Positions 50,575 to 59,585 of a stretch of 64,000 bases of DNA are shown in pieces. The notes below the pieces were generated by a model. It searched no databases. It saw nothing but the letters and a program-made list of their open reading frames with translations, and was not told the origin of the DNA. Every line of letters begins with the position of its first letter. Position 1 is the stretch's first letter. The stretch covers positions 561,501 to 625,500 of the forward strand of contig NZ_CP067341.1 in NCBI RefSeq assembly GCF_016638705.1, written 5' to 3'. The translations under genes and the position numbers were made by a program. Source of the DNA: Lysinibacillus agricola (GTDB taxonomy: Bacteria > Bacillota > Bacilli > Bacillales_A > Planococcaceae).

Positions 50575-51036
50575 TTGGCTAGACCGTCTAAAAGTGTCAA
50601 AACAATGAGTAAGAATCTAACGAAAGAAGAAATCGCTGTTCGTACTCAAACAGAAGAAAAATTAAAGGGTGCTGCCGATGAAATCTTGCCTCCTACTCAT
50701 TTGAATGCAAGGCAAAAGAAAATTTTCAATTTCATTGTGAAGGAATTACAAGCGAGTGGGATTCTAGGGAACCTTGATATTTATATTTTAAGCACCTGTG
50801 CGGTAGCCATTGACCGAGTACAACAAATTGAGCGAATCATTAACAAGGATATTGAACGGCTTTTAGATCGAAACTTATTGAGTGCTAAAGATAAGTATTC
50901 AAAAGAGTTTTTCCGTTGCTGTAATGAATTAAGCCTGTCACCACAAAGCCGAGCAAAGCTAGGTAATATTAATTTCCAAGTTCGAGTGGAAGAAGATGAT
51001 CCACTGTTAAAAGTATTGAGTGGTGGTAAAAAATGA
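50575..51036 (+). CDS. Terminase small subunit (P27 family)
   Basis: From the TTG at 50575 (AAGGAGGTGAGG upstream) the 153-residue protein matches the P27 family: LTKEEIAVRTQTEEKLKG, LNARQKKIFNFIVKEL and a C-terminal SPQSRAKLGNINF. It recognises phage DNA and guides the large subunit. It overlaps that gene by 4 bp. Confidence 0.88.
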   Translation: MARPSKSVKTMSKNLTKEEIAVRTQTEEKLKGAADEILPPTHLNARQKKIFNFIVKELQASGILGNLDIYILSTCAVAIDRVQQIERIINKDIERLLDRNLLSAKDKYSKEFFRCCNELSLSPQSRAKLGNINFQVRVEEDDPLLKVLSGGKK

Positions 51037-52712
51037 TATTTGAAAAGGCGGTAAAATACGCTGAAAGAGTTGTAAAAGGTAAGGAGATTACAACAAAAGA
51101 GGTCATTATTCAATGTAATTGGTTTTTAAAAGACTTAGAAAAGCAGTATGAGGATGATTTTGATTACTATTTCGACACGGAAGAAATAGAAAAGATCGAT
51201 GGACTATTGGAATTACTTCATTTTGCAACAGGTTTAGGAGTTGCAGGGAAAACTATTTTAGAAGGCTTGGAAGGATTCCAGGCTTTTTTTCTTGTCAATA
51301 TATTCGGTTGGCGTTTTAAAAACGATAAAGAAAAGTTTAGGTATCGTGATATTACGTTGTTCATTCCTCGTAAGAATGCAAAGACGTTCATTTGTGCTTT
51401 AATCATCATCATCTTAATGCTTACAGAGGATGATTATTCGGAGTTTTATTCTATTTGTTTGGATCGTGAGCTTGCAGGTGAAGTTAAAAAGGCTATGACA
51501 CAAATTATCATGGCTAGCCCTAACATAGCTAAATACTTTGTGATTCCCAAAACATTGAGTGGCCGTATCGTTTGCACATTAACGAATAGTTTTTACCAGG
51601 CACGTACTGCAGAGGCGAATAGAAACAACTCAATCCGGCCATCTGCTTTTATTGCTGATGAAGTGGGCGCATTTAAGGATTACAAGAATATAAACGCCAT
51701 GAAATCAGGGCAATTAAACGTTAAAAATCCATTACGCTTTAAATTAACAACAGCCTACGCTGAGGATAAATCGATCATGCTGGAAGAATTGGCGTATGCA
51801 AAGAAAGTCTTTAATGGATTTATTGAAGATGATCGCATGTTTGCACTGCTTTATTACGCTGAGGACGAGCATTTATGGGACGATACAGGGCTATTACAAG
51901 CGAATCCATTGAGAGTTGAGGAAAACTATAACGAGATACGAGACAGCCGTAAATCAGCCATAGAAAAGCCCTCAGAACGCGAAGAATACCTATGTAAACA
52001 CATGAATCACTTTTTACCTTCTAATAGTGGTGAAGCGTATGTAAATGTTGAAGACTTGCGGAAATGTAAAATGGATAATTTTGATTGGTCAGGCCGTCAA
52101 GTATGGCTAGGTTTAGACTTGGCCATGACGAATGATAACTGTTCATTCTCGATGGTGACAGAGGAAGACATGCAAATTTATTCGGATTCCTACGCGTTTG
52201 TACCAACTGAGCGTATCCCTGATAAAAACCGTGTTGAAAAGATTAATTACTACGATCACATTAAGACAGGAAAATGTTTTTCTTGTGGTGATATGACTGT
52301 TGATTATGGTTTTATTGAACAAATGATTTTGGAAGTAGAAGAAAAATTCAACGTGATTGTAATGGGCGTAGCGTATGACCGTTATAACTGCCTTTCTACT
52401 GCTCAAAAACTAGAAAAGGAAGGTCTAGTTACTGTGGAAGTAAAACAGCATTCAAGCGTGTTACATCCAGCTACAAAGCTATTAAGAGAAAAGATTATGA
52501 ACAAAGAATTTCACTATACCGAAAATGAATTGCTAGAAGAAAACTTTCAAAATGCAAAAGTCACTGAGGACACGAACAAAAATATCTACGTTAATAAGAA
52601 AAAATCAACTGGTAAGGTCGATATGGTTGTTAGTCTAATCAACGCGATCTATTTACTGCAGCATGATGTCATCTTTAATCCTGATTCTGATTGGGGCGCA
52701 CAAGTCATATAA
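51033..52712 (+). CDS. Terminase large subunit
   Basis: The 559-residue protein is the ATP-driven packaging motor and nuclease. The Walker A-like motif is FIPRKNAKTFICALI, Walker B is SAFIADEVGAFKD, and the RNase H-like nuclease begins at VWLGLDLAMTNDNC with later acidic residues in GVAYDRYNC and TGKVDMVVSLINA. Length and order fit the HK97/phi105 group. Confidence 0.93.
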   Translation: MIFEKAVKYAERVVKGKEITTKEVIIQCNWFLKDLEKQYEDDFDYYFDTEEIEKIDGLLELLHFATGLGVAGKTILEGLEGFQAFFLVNIFGWRFKNDKEKFRYRDITLFIPRKNAKTFICALIIIILMLTEDDYSEFYSICLDRELAGEVKKAMTQIIMASPNIAKYFVIPKTLSGRIVCTLTNSFYQARTAEANRNNSIRPSAFIADEVGAFKDYKNINAMKSGQLNVKNPLRFKLTTAYAEDKSIMLEELAYAKKVFNGFIEDDRMFALLYYAEDEHLWDDTGLLQANPLRVEENYNEIRDSRKSAIEKPSEREEYLCKHMNHFLPSNSGEAYVNVEDLRKCKMDNFDWSGRQVWLGLDLAMTNDNCSFSMVTEEDMQIYSDSYAFVPTERIPDKNRVEKINYYDHIKTGKCFSCGDMTVDYGFIEQMILEVEEKFNVIVMGVAYDRYNCLSTAQKLEKEGLVTVEVKQHSSVLHPATKLLREKIMNKEFHYTENELLEENFQNAKVTEDTNKNIYVNKKKSTGKVDMVVSLINAIYLLQHDVIFNPDSDWGAQVI

Positions 52713-52724
52713 GGAGGTGAGATT

Positions 52725-53978
52725 GTGGGATTAATAAAAGAGTGGCGTGAATGGCGTGATTATAGATGTATTCAGGAGTTTCGTGAAAGTGGAATGGATG
52801 AATTGTTGCTGCAAGCAGGTTTAACAAGTGCAGTTTTAACAAAGGAAGAAGCGCTAAGTATACCTAGTGTTGGCACCTGTGTAGATTTGATTTCGGACAT
52901 TATTGCAACTTTACCTATCAAATTGCACAAAGAAACCAGCGGTAAAGTTGATGAAATGGAAGAAGATAGACGAATTATTTTGCTTAATGACGAGACACAC
53001 GACACGCTAGATGGCTTCCAATTTAAAAAGGCCCTAGTAACTGATTACTTGTTGGAGGGTGCAGGGTATGCATATATCAACCGAAGAAGAAACAATGTCG
53101 AAAGTCTTCACTATGTAGAAAATCGAAATGTATCGGTGCTAGTTGGTATTGATCCGATATTTAAAAGCTATGATATTTCCGTTAATGGAGTGAATTATCG
53201 TGAATTTGAATTTATAAAGATCGCTCGAAATTCAAAAGACGGTGTAACAGGTAATGGCATCATTAAGGATCACAATAAAATTTTATCTGTAGCGTACAAT
53301 ACGCTAGTTTATGAGGATTCGCTTGTTAGGACTGGCGGTAATAAAAAAGGTTTCTTAAAGTCATTGGGCCGATTGTCAAAGGATGCAATTACGGAATTAA
53401 AAACAGCCTGGAACAATTTATACAAGAACAATACAGAGAATATTGTTGTATTAAATAATGGCTTAGATTTCAAAGAGGCGTCGAGCACATCGGTTGAAAT
53501 GCAGCTGAATGAAAACAAAAAGACCAATTCAAGCGAAATAAATAAACTTTTCAAAGTACCTGATAGCATTTTGGATGGATCAGCCAATGAAGAAGTGCAT
53601 ACAAACTTTATTAAAAATTGCATACTGCCGATTATTCGAGCAATTGAAACGGCATTGAACAAGGACTTGCTTCTTCCATCGGAAAAAGAGCAGTCTTTTT
53701 ATTTTGCTTTCGATATGAAAGAGCTTGTTAAAGGTGATATTGAAAAACGTTTTAAAGCTTATGAAATTGCTGTTAAAAATGGTTGGATGCAAGTAGATGA
53801 AGTTCGTTATTCAGAAGATCTGCCGCCGCTGGGGTTAGATTTCATTAAGTTAGGCTTGCAAGATGTCTTGTATGATCCAAAAACACGGACGATTTACACA
53901 CCAAACACGAATAAAACAGCTGATATTTCAGATGGTGGCCAAGTATCCGAGAAGGGAGGTGAAGAAGTTGAGGATTGA
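52725..53978 (+). CDS. Portal protein (HK97 family)
   Basis: The 417-residue protein forms the dodecameric DNA portal. SIPSVGTCVDLISDIIATLP, LLEGAGYAYINRRRNN and VPDSILDGSANEEVHTNF are typical of HK97-type portals. The GTG start follows AAGGAGGTGAG. It ends 11 bp inside the protease gene. Confidence 0.92.
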   Translation: MGLIKEWREWRDYRCIQEFRESGMDELLLQAGLTSAVLTKEEALSIPSVGTCVDLISDIIATLPIKLHKETSGKVDEMEEDRRIILLNDETHDTLDGFQFKKALVTDYLLEGAGYAYINRRRNNVESLHYVENRNVSVLVGIDPIFKSYDISVNGVNYREFEFIKIARNSKDGVTGNGIIKDHNKILSVAYNTLVYEDSLVRTGGNKKGFLKSLGRLSKDAITELKTAWNNLYKNNTENIVVLNNGLDFKEASSTSVEMQLNENKKTNSSEINKLFKVPDSILDGSANEEVHTNFIKNCILPIIRAIETALNKDLLLPSEKEQSFYFAFDMKELVKGDIEKRFKAYEIAVKNGWMQVDEVRYSEDLPPLGLDFIKLGLQDVLYDPKTRTIYTPNTNKTADISDGGQVSEKGGEEVED

Positions 53979-54573
53979 AATTAGAGAAAATCAAGTGTTG
54001 CTAGATGGCTATGTAAATGCTGTAGAGCGTGAAAGTCGTGTTTTACCTTCACCAAGAGGACGATTTAAAGAAAAAATTCGTGCCAAAACGTTCGAAAGAG
54101 CTTTGGATAAGGCTGAAAATGTGGATTTATTATTCAATCACGACAAAAACCGTAAGCTTGGGTCATTACAAGAGGGCAATTTGCGACTCTATGAGGATAA
54201 CATCGGTTTACGTGCTATTGCTCATGTATCTGATGAAGATATTATTCAAAAGGCGAAAGACGGCAAGCTGAAAGGGTGGTCATTTGGCTTTGTCGATAAC
54301 AAACCATCATGGGAAGACGGAGAAGACGGCATTCAGAAACGCACATTAGAGGACATCGAACTATTAGAGGTGTCTATTTTAGATAAAACGCCAGCTTATG
54401 TTGCTACTTCAATTGAAGCACGCGGAGAGGAACAAGCAATTTCTGAAACTCGCGGTGCAGATTTTAAAGCCGAAATTGAAAATCGCTCAGAAGAAACACG
54501 TTCTAAAAAAGATATTGATTACTCATTGTATGAAAAAGAAATTGAGCTTTTAAAATTGAAAGGTGGAAACTAA
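53968..54573 (+). CDS. Prohead protease (HK97 family)
   Basis: From the TTG at 53968 (GGGAGGTGAAG upstream) the 201-residue protein is a herpesvirus-like serine protease of caspomorph fold. FNHDKNRKLGSL holds the catalytic His and GWSFGFVDN the Ser. It trims the capsid protein delta domain during maturation. Confidence 0.92.
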   Translation: MRIEIRENQVLLDGYVNAVERESRVLPSPRGRFKEKIRAKTFERALDKAENVDLLFNHDKNRKLGSLQEGNLRLYEDNIGLRAIAHVSDEDIIQKAKDGKLKGWSFGFVDNKPSWEDGEDGIQKRTLEDIELLEVSILDKTPAYVATSIEARGEEQAISETRGADFKAEIENRSEETRSKKDIDYSLYEKEIELLKLKGGN

Positions 54574-54574
54574 C

Positions 54575-55744
54575 ATGAAAAAAGGTATTAAGAAATTTAT
54601 TGAAACGCGATCTATGCCATCACTAGTTGAGCAGCGCAACAACTTATTAGATGAAATGGACAATTTACTAAAGGGTGCCAAAGAAGAAACACGCGCACTA
54701 ACTGACCAAGAATCAACTCGTTTTGATGAAGTCAAAAAAGAAATCGCTGGGCTTGATAAAACAATCGCTGCATTGGATGAAGCACGTTCTTTAGATAAAA
54801 AAGAACCTGCTAAACAAGCTGAAAAACGTACTCTAGAAGAATCTGAAACGCGTGCTTTTGAAAATTACATTCGTGGGGTAGTGGAGGAACGAGCAGATGT
54901 TAATTTAACTGTAGGGGCAAACGGTGCCGTAATTCCTTCCAGTATTGCAAACAAAATCATTCAAAAGGTATATGATATTTCACCGATTTATCAATTAGCA
55001 ACTCGCTATAATATCGGTGGTTCATTAAGTATTCCTTATTATGATGAATCTGCAGGAACAATTGAAATGGCTTATGCAGATGAATTTGTGGAATTAGAAT
55101 CTACAAGTGGAAAATTCACATCAATTGAGTTAAAAGGTTTCTTAGCAGGTGCATTAAGTAAAGTGTCTAAGTCACTCGTTAATAATTCTCAATTTGATCT
55201 TGTTTCATTTGTTGTGGGGAAAATGGCTGAATCAATCGCAAAATGGATTGAAAACCAATTATTAAATGGGACACAAAATAAAATTACAGGCCTATCAACG
55301 GTTAAGCAATCTGTAACTGCAGCAGCCGCAACAGTATTAACAGCAGATGAATTAATTGATGTTCAAGAAGAAGTACCTGACGCTTTCCAGGGCAATGCTA
55401 TTTGGATTATGAATAAAACTACACGTAAAGCTATTCGAAAATTGAAAGATGGACAAGGCAACTACCTATTAAACAAAGATGCTACAGCTCGTTGGGGATA
55501 TACTTTACTAGGTAAAGATGTTTATACATCGGATAATATGTCCGGAATGGAAGCAGGGAAAACAGCAATTTACTATGGTGATATGTCGGGCCTTGCAGTA
55601 AAACTTTCTGAGAATGTTTCGATTGAAATTCTACGCGAAAAGTATGCTACTCAACACGCAATTGGTGTTGTTGGTTGGATTGAAATTGATTCAAAGATTG
55701 AAAATGAACAAAAAATCTCTAAATTAGTTATGAAATCAGCGTAG
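54575..55744 (+). CDS. Major capsid protein (HK97 fold)
   Basis: The 389-residue protein has a charged coiled-coil delta domain (about 1-100), removed by the protease, then the capsid domain starting near NLTVGANGAVIPSSIANKII. WIENQLLNGTQNKITGL and AIWIMNKTTRKAIRKLKDGQ are standard HK97-like features. The ATG at 54575 is preceded by AAAGGTGG. A hairpin overlaps the stop. Confidence 0.93.
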   Translation: MKKGIKKFIETRSMPSLVEQRNNLLDEMDNLLKGAKEETRALTDQESTRFDEVKKEIAGLDKTIAALDEARSLDKKEPAKQAEKRTLEESETRAFENYIRGVVEERADVNLTVGANGAVIPSSIANKIIQKVYDISPIYQLATRYNIGGSLSIPYYDESAGTIEMAYADEFVELESTSGKFTSIELKGFLAGALSKVSKSLVNNSQFDLVSFVVGKMAESIAKWIENQLLNGTQNKITGLSTVKQSVTAAAATVLTADELIDVQEEVPDAFQGNAIWIMNKTTRKAIRKLKDGQGNYLLNKDATARWGYTLLGKDVYTSDNMSGMEAGKTAIYYGDMSGLAVKLSENVSIEILREKYATQHAIGVVGWIEIDSKIENEQKISKLVMKSA

Positions 55745-55768
55745 GGGCTAAACTCTACGCTTCTTTTA
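55738..55768 (+). terminator. Hairpin after the capsid gene
   Basis: AGCGTAG pairs with CTACGCT around a 10-nt loop, followed by TCTTTTATT. It lies between genes of one late operon, so it is more likely a partial terminator or an mRNA-stabilising hairpin that keeps capsid mRNA abundant. Confidence 0.6.
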
Positions 55769-55782
55769 TTGGAGGTGACAGG

Positions 55783-55938
55783 ATGAAAGTAAAAGCACTT
55801 GTAAGCTTTTCGGGTAGCGTCACAATGTCTAAAGATGAAGTTAAAGTGTTGTCTAAAGAAGCTGCAGAGGACTTGTTACAGGCTGGCCACGTAGAGGAAG
55901 TTGTTACAAAAAAGCAGGTGAAAACTGATGCAGGTTAG
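55783..55938 (+). CDS. Small head-region protein (51 aa)
   Basis: An ATG at 55783 behind TTGGAGGTGACAG opens 51 codons: KVKALVSFSGSVTMSKDEVK, then EDLLQAGHVEEVV. It overlaps the connector gene by 11 bp. It resembles short proteins often found between capsid and connector genes in such phages. Role unknown. Confidence 0.7.
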   Translation: MKVKALVSFSGSVTMSKDEVKVLSKEAAEDLLQAGHVEEVVTKKQVKTDAG

Positions 55939-56218
55939 TGAAATTACGCCAGGTGAGCTGGCTAAATATGCGAGAGAAGATGAAACGGATACAGAAGTCC
56001 TTTCAACTTTTACACTTATTCTATCCGCTGTAAAGGCTTATATAAAAGGCTATACAGGGTTATCGGATGAACAACTAGATACAAAAGAAGATGTTTCTAT
56101 AGCTGTATTTGTGCTTGCGAATGAAATGTATGAAAACCGTATCTTTACAGTGAAAGATAACAATGTAAATAAAGTTGTTCAATCTATTTTAGATATGCAC
56201 TCTATTAATTTACTTTGA
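55928..56218 (+). CDS. Head-tail connector protein (gp6-like)
   Basis: The 96-residue helical protein has the form of HK97 gp6/phage_connect adaptors that form a ring under the portal: LSTFTLILSAVKAYIKGYTG and SIAVFVLANEMYENRIFT. AGCAGGTG precedes the ATG. Its place after the capsid gene supports this. Confidence 0.85.
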   Translation: MQVSEITPGELAKYAREDETDTEVLSTFTLILSAVKAYIKGYTGLSDEQLDTKEDVSIAVFVLANEMYENRIFTVKDNNVNKVVQSILDMHSINLL

Positions 56219-56228
56219 GGTGAGCATT

Positions 56229-56558
56229 ATGAATCCTGGAGATTTAAGACACAGAATTGAAATTTTCACTAATCAAAAGGCAAAAAATGAATTAGAAGAA
56301 ACAATTTATAAATTTCTACCTGTTAAAAAAATATGGGCGGCGATCATTCCACAAACAGGCTCGCTACAAAAACAAGTTGCTGACACAGTACTAACGAATG
56401 TCACGCATAAAATCATTGTTCGTTACAACGCTAGTAAAGACATTACAAAGGATATGCGTATTGGTTATAAGGGTCATGAGTTTGAAATCAAATATATTCT
56501 TAATCCTTATTTTAAGAATGAGACGCTTGAAATCTTTGTCCAGGAGGTGTTGAAGTGA
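56229..56558 (+). CDS. Head closure protein (SPP1 gp16-like head-tail adaptor)
   Basis: From the ATG at 56229 (TTGAGGTGAG upstream) the 109-residue beta-barrel protein begins NPGDLRHRIEIFT, the usual start of this family, and contains KIWAAIIPQTGSLQ and ITKDMRIGYKGHEFEIKYI. It plugs the portal channel. Confidence 0.88.
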   Translation: MNPGDLRHRIEIFTNQKAKNELEETIYKFLPVKKIWAAIIPQTGSLQKQVADTVLTNVTHKIIVRYNASKDITKDMRIGYKGHEFEIKYILNPYFKNETLEIFVQEVLK

Positions 56559-56983
56559 GCATTCAAATGAACGGTTTAACTGACTTTCAAAGAGATTTAT
56601 ATAATACAGCAACAAAAAGTCTTCCAAATGAGGCCCCAAAATTGATGCGTAAAATTGGCTCAAAAGCAAGAACAACTGTGGCTAAAAAATCTCGCAGTCT
56701 TGTAAAAAAGAAGACAGGAACATACCACAAAAAGTGGAAACGTGGTAAAGTCTTTGTCGGTTATCACGGCGAATTAGTTGTACGTGTTTATAATTCATCA
56801 CCTCACGCACACTTGGTGGAGGATGGCCACTGGATGGTAGACCACGAAGGCAATAAAACAGGTGATTTTGTGCCAGGTAAAAAACCATTGGACAAGGGCA
56901 TGAGAGAATTTGAAGCCTCAGGTGATGTAGAAATTGAAACAGTAAAATGGCTTGATGACCTGTTGAAGAAGGCGAAACTATGA
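56555..56983 (+). CDS. HK97 gp10-like tail-completion protein
   Basis: The 142-residue protein has the N-terminal helix MNGLTDFQRDLYNTATKSLP and a basic centre ending GTYHKKWKRGKVF, then HAHLVEDGHWMVDHEGN, typical of the gp10 (HK97_gp10_like) family. The GTG start overlaps the previous stop; an ATG at 56567 is possible. Confidence 0.87.
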   Translation: MSIQMNGLTDFQRDLYNTATKSLPNEAPKLMRKIGSKARTTVAKKSRSLVKKKTGTYHKKWKRGKVFVGYHGELVVRVYNSSPHAHLVEDGHWMVDHEGNKTGDFVPGKKPLDKGMREFEASGDVEIETVKWLDDLLKKAKL

Positions 56984-57453
56984 TTACTTTTAAACAAATT
57001 AAAACGACAATTAATAAGAAATTGCTATCGAATTTTGATATAGATGTTTCAAGTAAATCAGCGAACGAGGGCTTTACTAGGCCATCATTCAAAGTGGAAT
57101 TAGATAATGTGAGGCGAGAGGGCTATTTAACACAAGTTGAAAAGTCTTGTACGGTTCGCATTTTTTATTTCCCTGCAGATGAAATTGATAACTCCGTTGA
57201 ATTGTTAGATGTTCAAGAAAAGTTAGGCGATTTATTCGACTTGAAATTCACTGTTGAGGATCGCCATTTAGGTATAAACGAACCGAATTTTGATGAAATA
57301 GATGGCGTGCTGCAGTTTGAATTTGATCTTCAATTCTTTGATGGACGTGAGTCAGGAATCAACATCGAGGATGAAATTAACAACGGTAAAGATTGGTATG
57401 AAAAACATCCAATTGAGCTTATGGGCGAATTGGATGATGAGGAAGGGGATTAA
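56980..57453 (+). CDS. Phage tail terminator family protein
   Basis: The 157-residue protein fits the PBSX-like tail terminator family: GFTRPSFKVELDNVRREG, CTVRIFYFPADEIDNSVELL and an acidic C terminus. It overlaps the gp10-like gene by 4 bp and precedes the sheath gene, where the tail terminator usually lies. Confidence 0.75.
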   Translation: MITFKQIKTTINKKLLSNFDIDVSSKSANEGFTRPSFKVELDNVRREGYLTQVEKSCTVRIFYFPADEIDNSVELLDVQEKLGDLFDLKFTVEDRHLGINEPNFDEIDGVLQFEFDLQFFDGRESGINIEDEINNGKDWYEKHPIELMGELDDEEGD

Positions 57454-57456
57454 ATA

Positions 57457-58512
57457 ATGGGCCTACCGCAAATTAATATTGAGTTTATAGGTAAAGCTGA
57501 GAATGTTATCAAACGTAGTCAGCTAGGAATTGTAGCTTTAATTTTAAAAGATGATGTGCAAACAGCTGATACAGTGATTTATAAAAACATTGAGGATGTG
57601 CCAACAGATGGATGGTCTCCAACAAACTTAGATTATATTCAATTAACGTTTAAGGGTACACCTGGCAAAGTAATTATTGAACGTTTGCCATCAACTGCAG
57701 CCGATTACACTGATGCATTGATACGGTTAAATAATAAACGCTTTAATTACTTGGCTATACCAAGTATTGGAGATAAGGAAACAATAACCACAGCTTCTTG
57801 GATCAAATCCAAACGTGGCCAGAAAAAGACTGTTAAAGCTGTACTACCTAACTGTAAGGCGGATCATGAAGGGATTATTAACTTCACAACAGGCGGAATT
57901 AGAGTGGGTGAAAAAGAGTACACGACAGCTGAATACACATGTCGTATTGCAGGCATTTTAGCGGGGTTGCCATTTACTCGATCATCTACTTATTACGAGT
58001 TGAACGAAATCGATGCTATTACAGAAATAGAAGATCCTGACGAAGCTGTTGATAATGGTGAACTTATTCTTATCAATGATAGTGAGGTTATTAAAATTGG
58101 ACGAGGTGTAAATAGTTTAACGACACTTATAGGGGTAAAAACGGAAGACTTTAAATCAATTCGAATCATGGAAGTGCAAGACCTGATTAAAGATGATATT
58201 CGTACAACCTTTGATAAATATTATGTCGGTAAATTAATCAATAGCTACGATAACCAGGTTCTATTTATACAGTCTGTAAATGTTTATTATGCAGGGTTAG
58301 GGGGGCAAGAAATACTAGATCCTAAATTTGATAACTTAGCAGAAGTAAATGTGAAAAAACAGCGTGCTGCATGGGAGAAAATAGGTGTCGATACATCCGA
58401 TTGGGACGATCAAAAAGTCAAAGAAAGAACTTTTAAGCGCAATGTATTTTTAGCCGGAAAGGTCAAAATTGTTGATGCGATGGAGGATTTAGATTTAGAT
58501 ATTACAATTTAA
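57457..58512 (+). CDS. xkdK: Contractile tail sheath protein (XkdK-like)
   Basis: The 351-residue protein matches PBSX XkdK-type sheaths: GLPQINIEFIGKAENVIKRS at the start, INFTTGGIRVGEKEYTTAEY in the middle and YVGKLINSYDNQVLFIQSVN with KRNVFLAGKVKIVDAMEDLD at the end. It shows the phage is a myovirus. Confidence 0.92.
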   Translation: MGLPQINIEFIGKAENVIKRSQLGIVALILKDDVQTADTVIYKNIEDVPTDGWSPTNLDYIQLTFKGTPGKVIIERLPSTAADYTDALIRLNNKRFNYLAIPSIGDKETITTASWIKSKRGQKKTVKAVLPNCKADHEGIINFTTGGIRVGEKEYTTAEYTCRIAGILAGLPFTRSSTYYELNEIDAITEIEDPDEAVDNGELILINDSEVIKIGRGVNSLTTLIGVKTEDFKSIRIMEVQDLIKDDIRTTFDKYYVGKLINSYDNQVLFIQSVNVYYAGLGGQEILDPKFDNLAEVNVKKQRAAWEKIGVDTSDWDDQKVKERTFKRNVFLAGKVKIVDAMEDLDLDITI

Positions 58513-58524
58513 GGAGGGGAACAC

Positions 58525-58959
58525 ATGGAAAAGTTTAAGTCTAATCGCGTTATTAATGGCACATATGGTAGCGTGTGGGTAAACAATGAAAAATGGCTAG
58601 ATGTTGAGGAATTTGAAGCTAAAGTTTCTATTGATTACGAAGATGTAAATATGGCAGAAGATCCAGCCACTCATAAAAAAATGACAGGTTGGACAGGTGA
58701 AGGTTCTTTAAAAGTGAAAAAGGTGTATAGCCGAGGTGCGAAGTTATTAGCAGCCGATGTTAAAAAGGGTAAGGTACCCGAGGTAAATATCGTAGGTAAG
58801 CTTGCTGATCCTGACGCTTTCGGTTCTGAACGTATGGCCATTAAAGAAGTAACTTTCAGTGAATTCATGTTAATGCAATTTGCACAAAAAACAGTCGGAA
58901 CGGAAGAATTACCATTTGCCTTTGCGGATTACGATCTAATCGATTTAATTAGTGCCTAA
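58525..58959 (+). CDS. xkdM: Tail tube protein (XkdM-like)
   Basis: The 144-residue protein is an XkdM-type inner tube protein: NGTYGSVWVNNEKWLDVEEF and MTGWTGEGSLKVKKVYSRG are standard. It follows the sheath by 12 bp behind AAGGAGGGG. Confidence 0.92.
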   Translation: MEKFKSNRVINGTYGSVWVNNEKWLDVEEFEAKVSIDYEDVNMAEDPATHKKMTGWTGEGSLKVKKVYSRGAKLLAADVKKGKVPEVNIVGKLADPDAFGSERMAIKEVTFSEFMLMQFAQKTVGTEELPFAFADYDLIDLISA

Positions 58960-58983
58960 ATAAATATATCGGAGGAAATATAA

Positions 58984-59376
58984 ATGTCTAAAAAAACAAT
59001 CAAACGATTATCAGTAACAGATTTAATTAAGGAAAAAGAAAAGTACCAAGTGAAGGATGATGTTACTGAGGAAGTACTTGTAGAGCGTTTAGGCGTTGAT
59101 GTAGTTTTACGTAAACCTGAAAAATCTCTTTGCGTAGATACTATGAAAATGGCTCGCGATGAAAATAATGATACAGACGCAGATACGTACATGGTGTATA
59201 ACACGATGGTTGAACCAAATTTAAAAGATGCAGAATTACAGAAAGCATATGGTGTTACATTACCAACCGACATTGTGGTGAAAATATTTGATCCTGGTGA
59301 AATTGAACAATTATCAGGTATAGCATTTGAATTAGCAGGGTATAAAAAAGGCGGGGTTAAGGCTATAAAAAACTAA
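58984..59376 (+). CDS. xkdN: Tail assembly chaperone, short form (XkdN-like)
   Basis: The 130-residue protein is the upstream part of the tail assembly chaperone. It lies between the tube and tape-measure genes, like lambda gpG and PBSX XkdN. GGAGGAAA precedes the ATG. Its last sense codons (ATA AAA AAC) contain the slippery heptamer A AAA AAC, directly before the stop, so a share of ribosomes should shift into the -1 frame and add 60 residues. Confidence 0.88.
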   Translation: MSKKTIKRLSVTDLIKEKEKYQVKDDVTEEVLVERLGVDVVLRKPEKSLCVDTMKMARDENNDTDADTYMVYNTMVEPNLKDAELQKAYGVTLPTDIVVKIFDPGEIEQLSGIAFELAGYKKGGVKAIKN

Positions 59377-59555
59377 TTGATAGTGATGATGATTTTTATT
59401 TTCTTCATCACTATATACAAAAAGGTCACACACTCGATTATCTGTTGAACTTGCAGTATGACGAAAAGTTGTTCATGACTGCAAGTTTGGATAAAGAGTT
59501 GGAAGAAAGAGATAAACGTATGAAAGCTGGAGCGATTGCAACAATACCGTTCTAG
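59367..59555 (+). CDS. Tail assembly chaperone, -1 frameshift extension
   Basis: From the heptamer A AAA AAC (59367-59373) the -1 frame continues for 60 codons to TAG at 59553-59555. It reads LIDSDDDFYFLHHYIQKGHT, then LDYLLNLQYDEKLFMTASLD, a typical gpT-like segment. It has no start codon with a ribosome site, so it is made only as a fusion of about 190 residues with the XkdN part. Such fusions load the tape measure protein for tail assembly. Confidence 0.85.
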   Translation, partial: KKLIDSDDDFYFLHHYIQKGHTLDYLLNLQYDEKLFMTASLDKELEERDKRMKAGAIATIPF

Positions 59556-59585
59556 CTTTTTTCTTTTGCTAAAGGCGGTGAGGAA

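Noticed and set aside
53863..53967. Upstream extension of the prohead protease frame
   Set aside because: The added 35 residues overlap the portal gene and lack a site; the TTG at 53968 has GGGAGGTGAAG before it.
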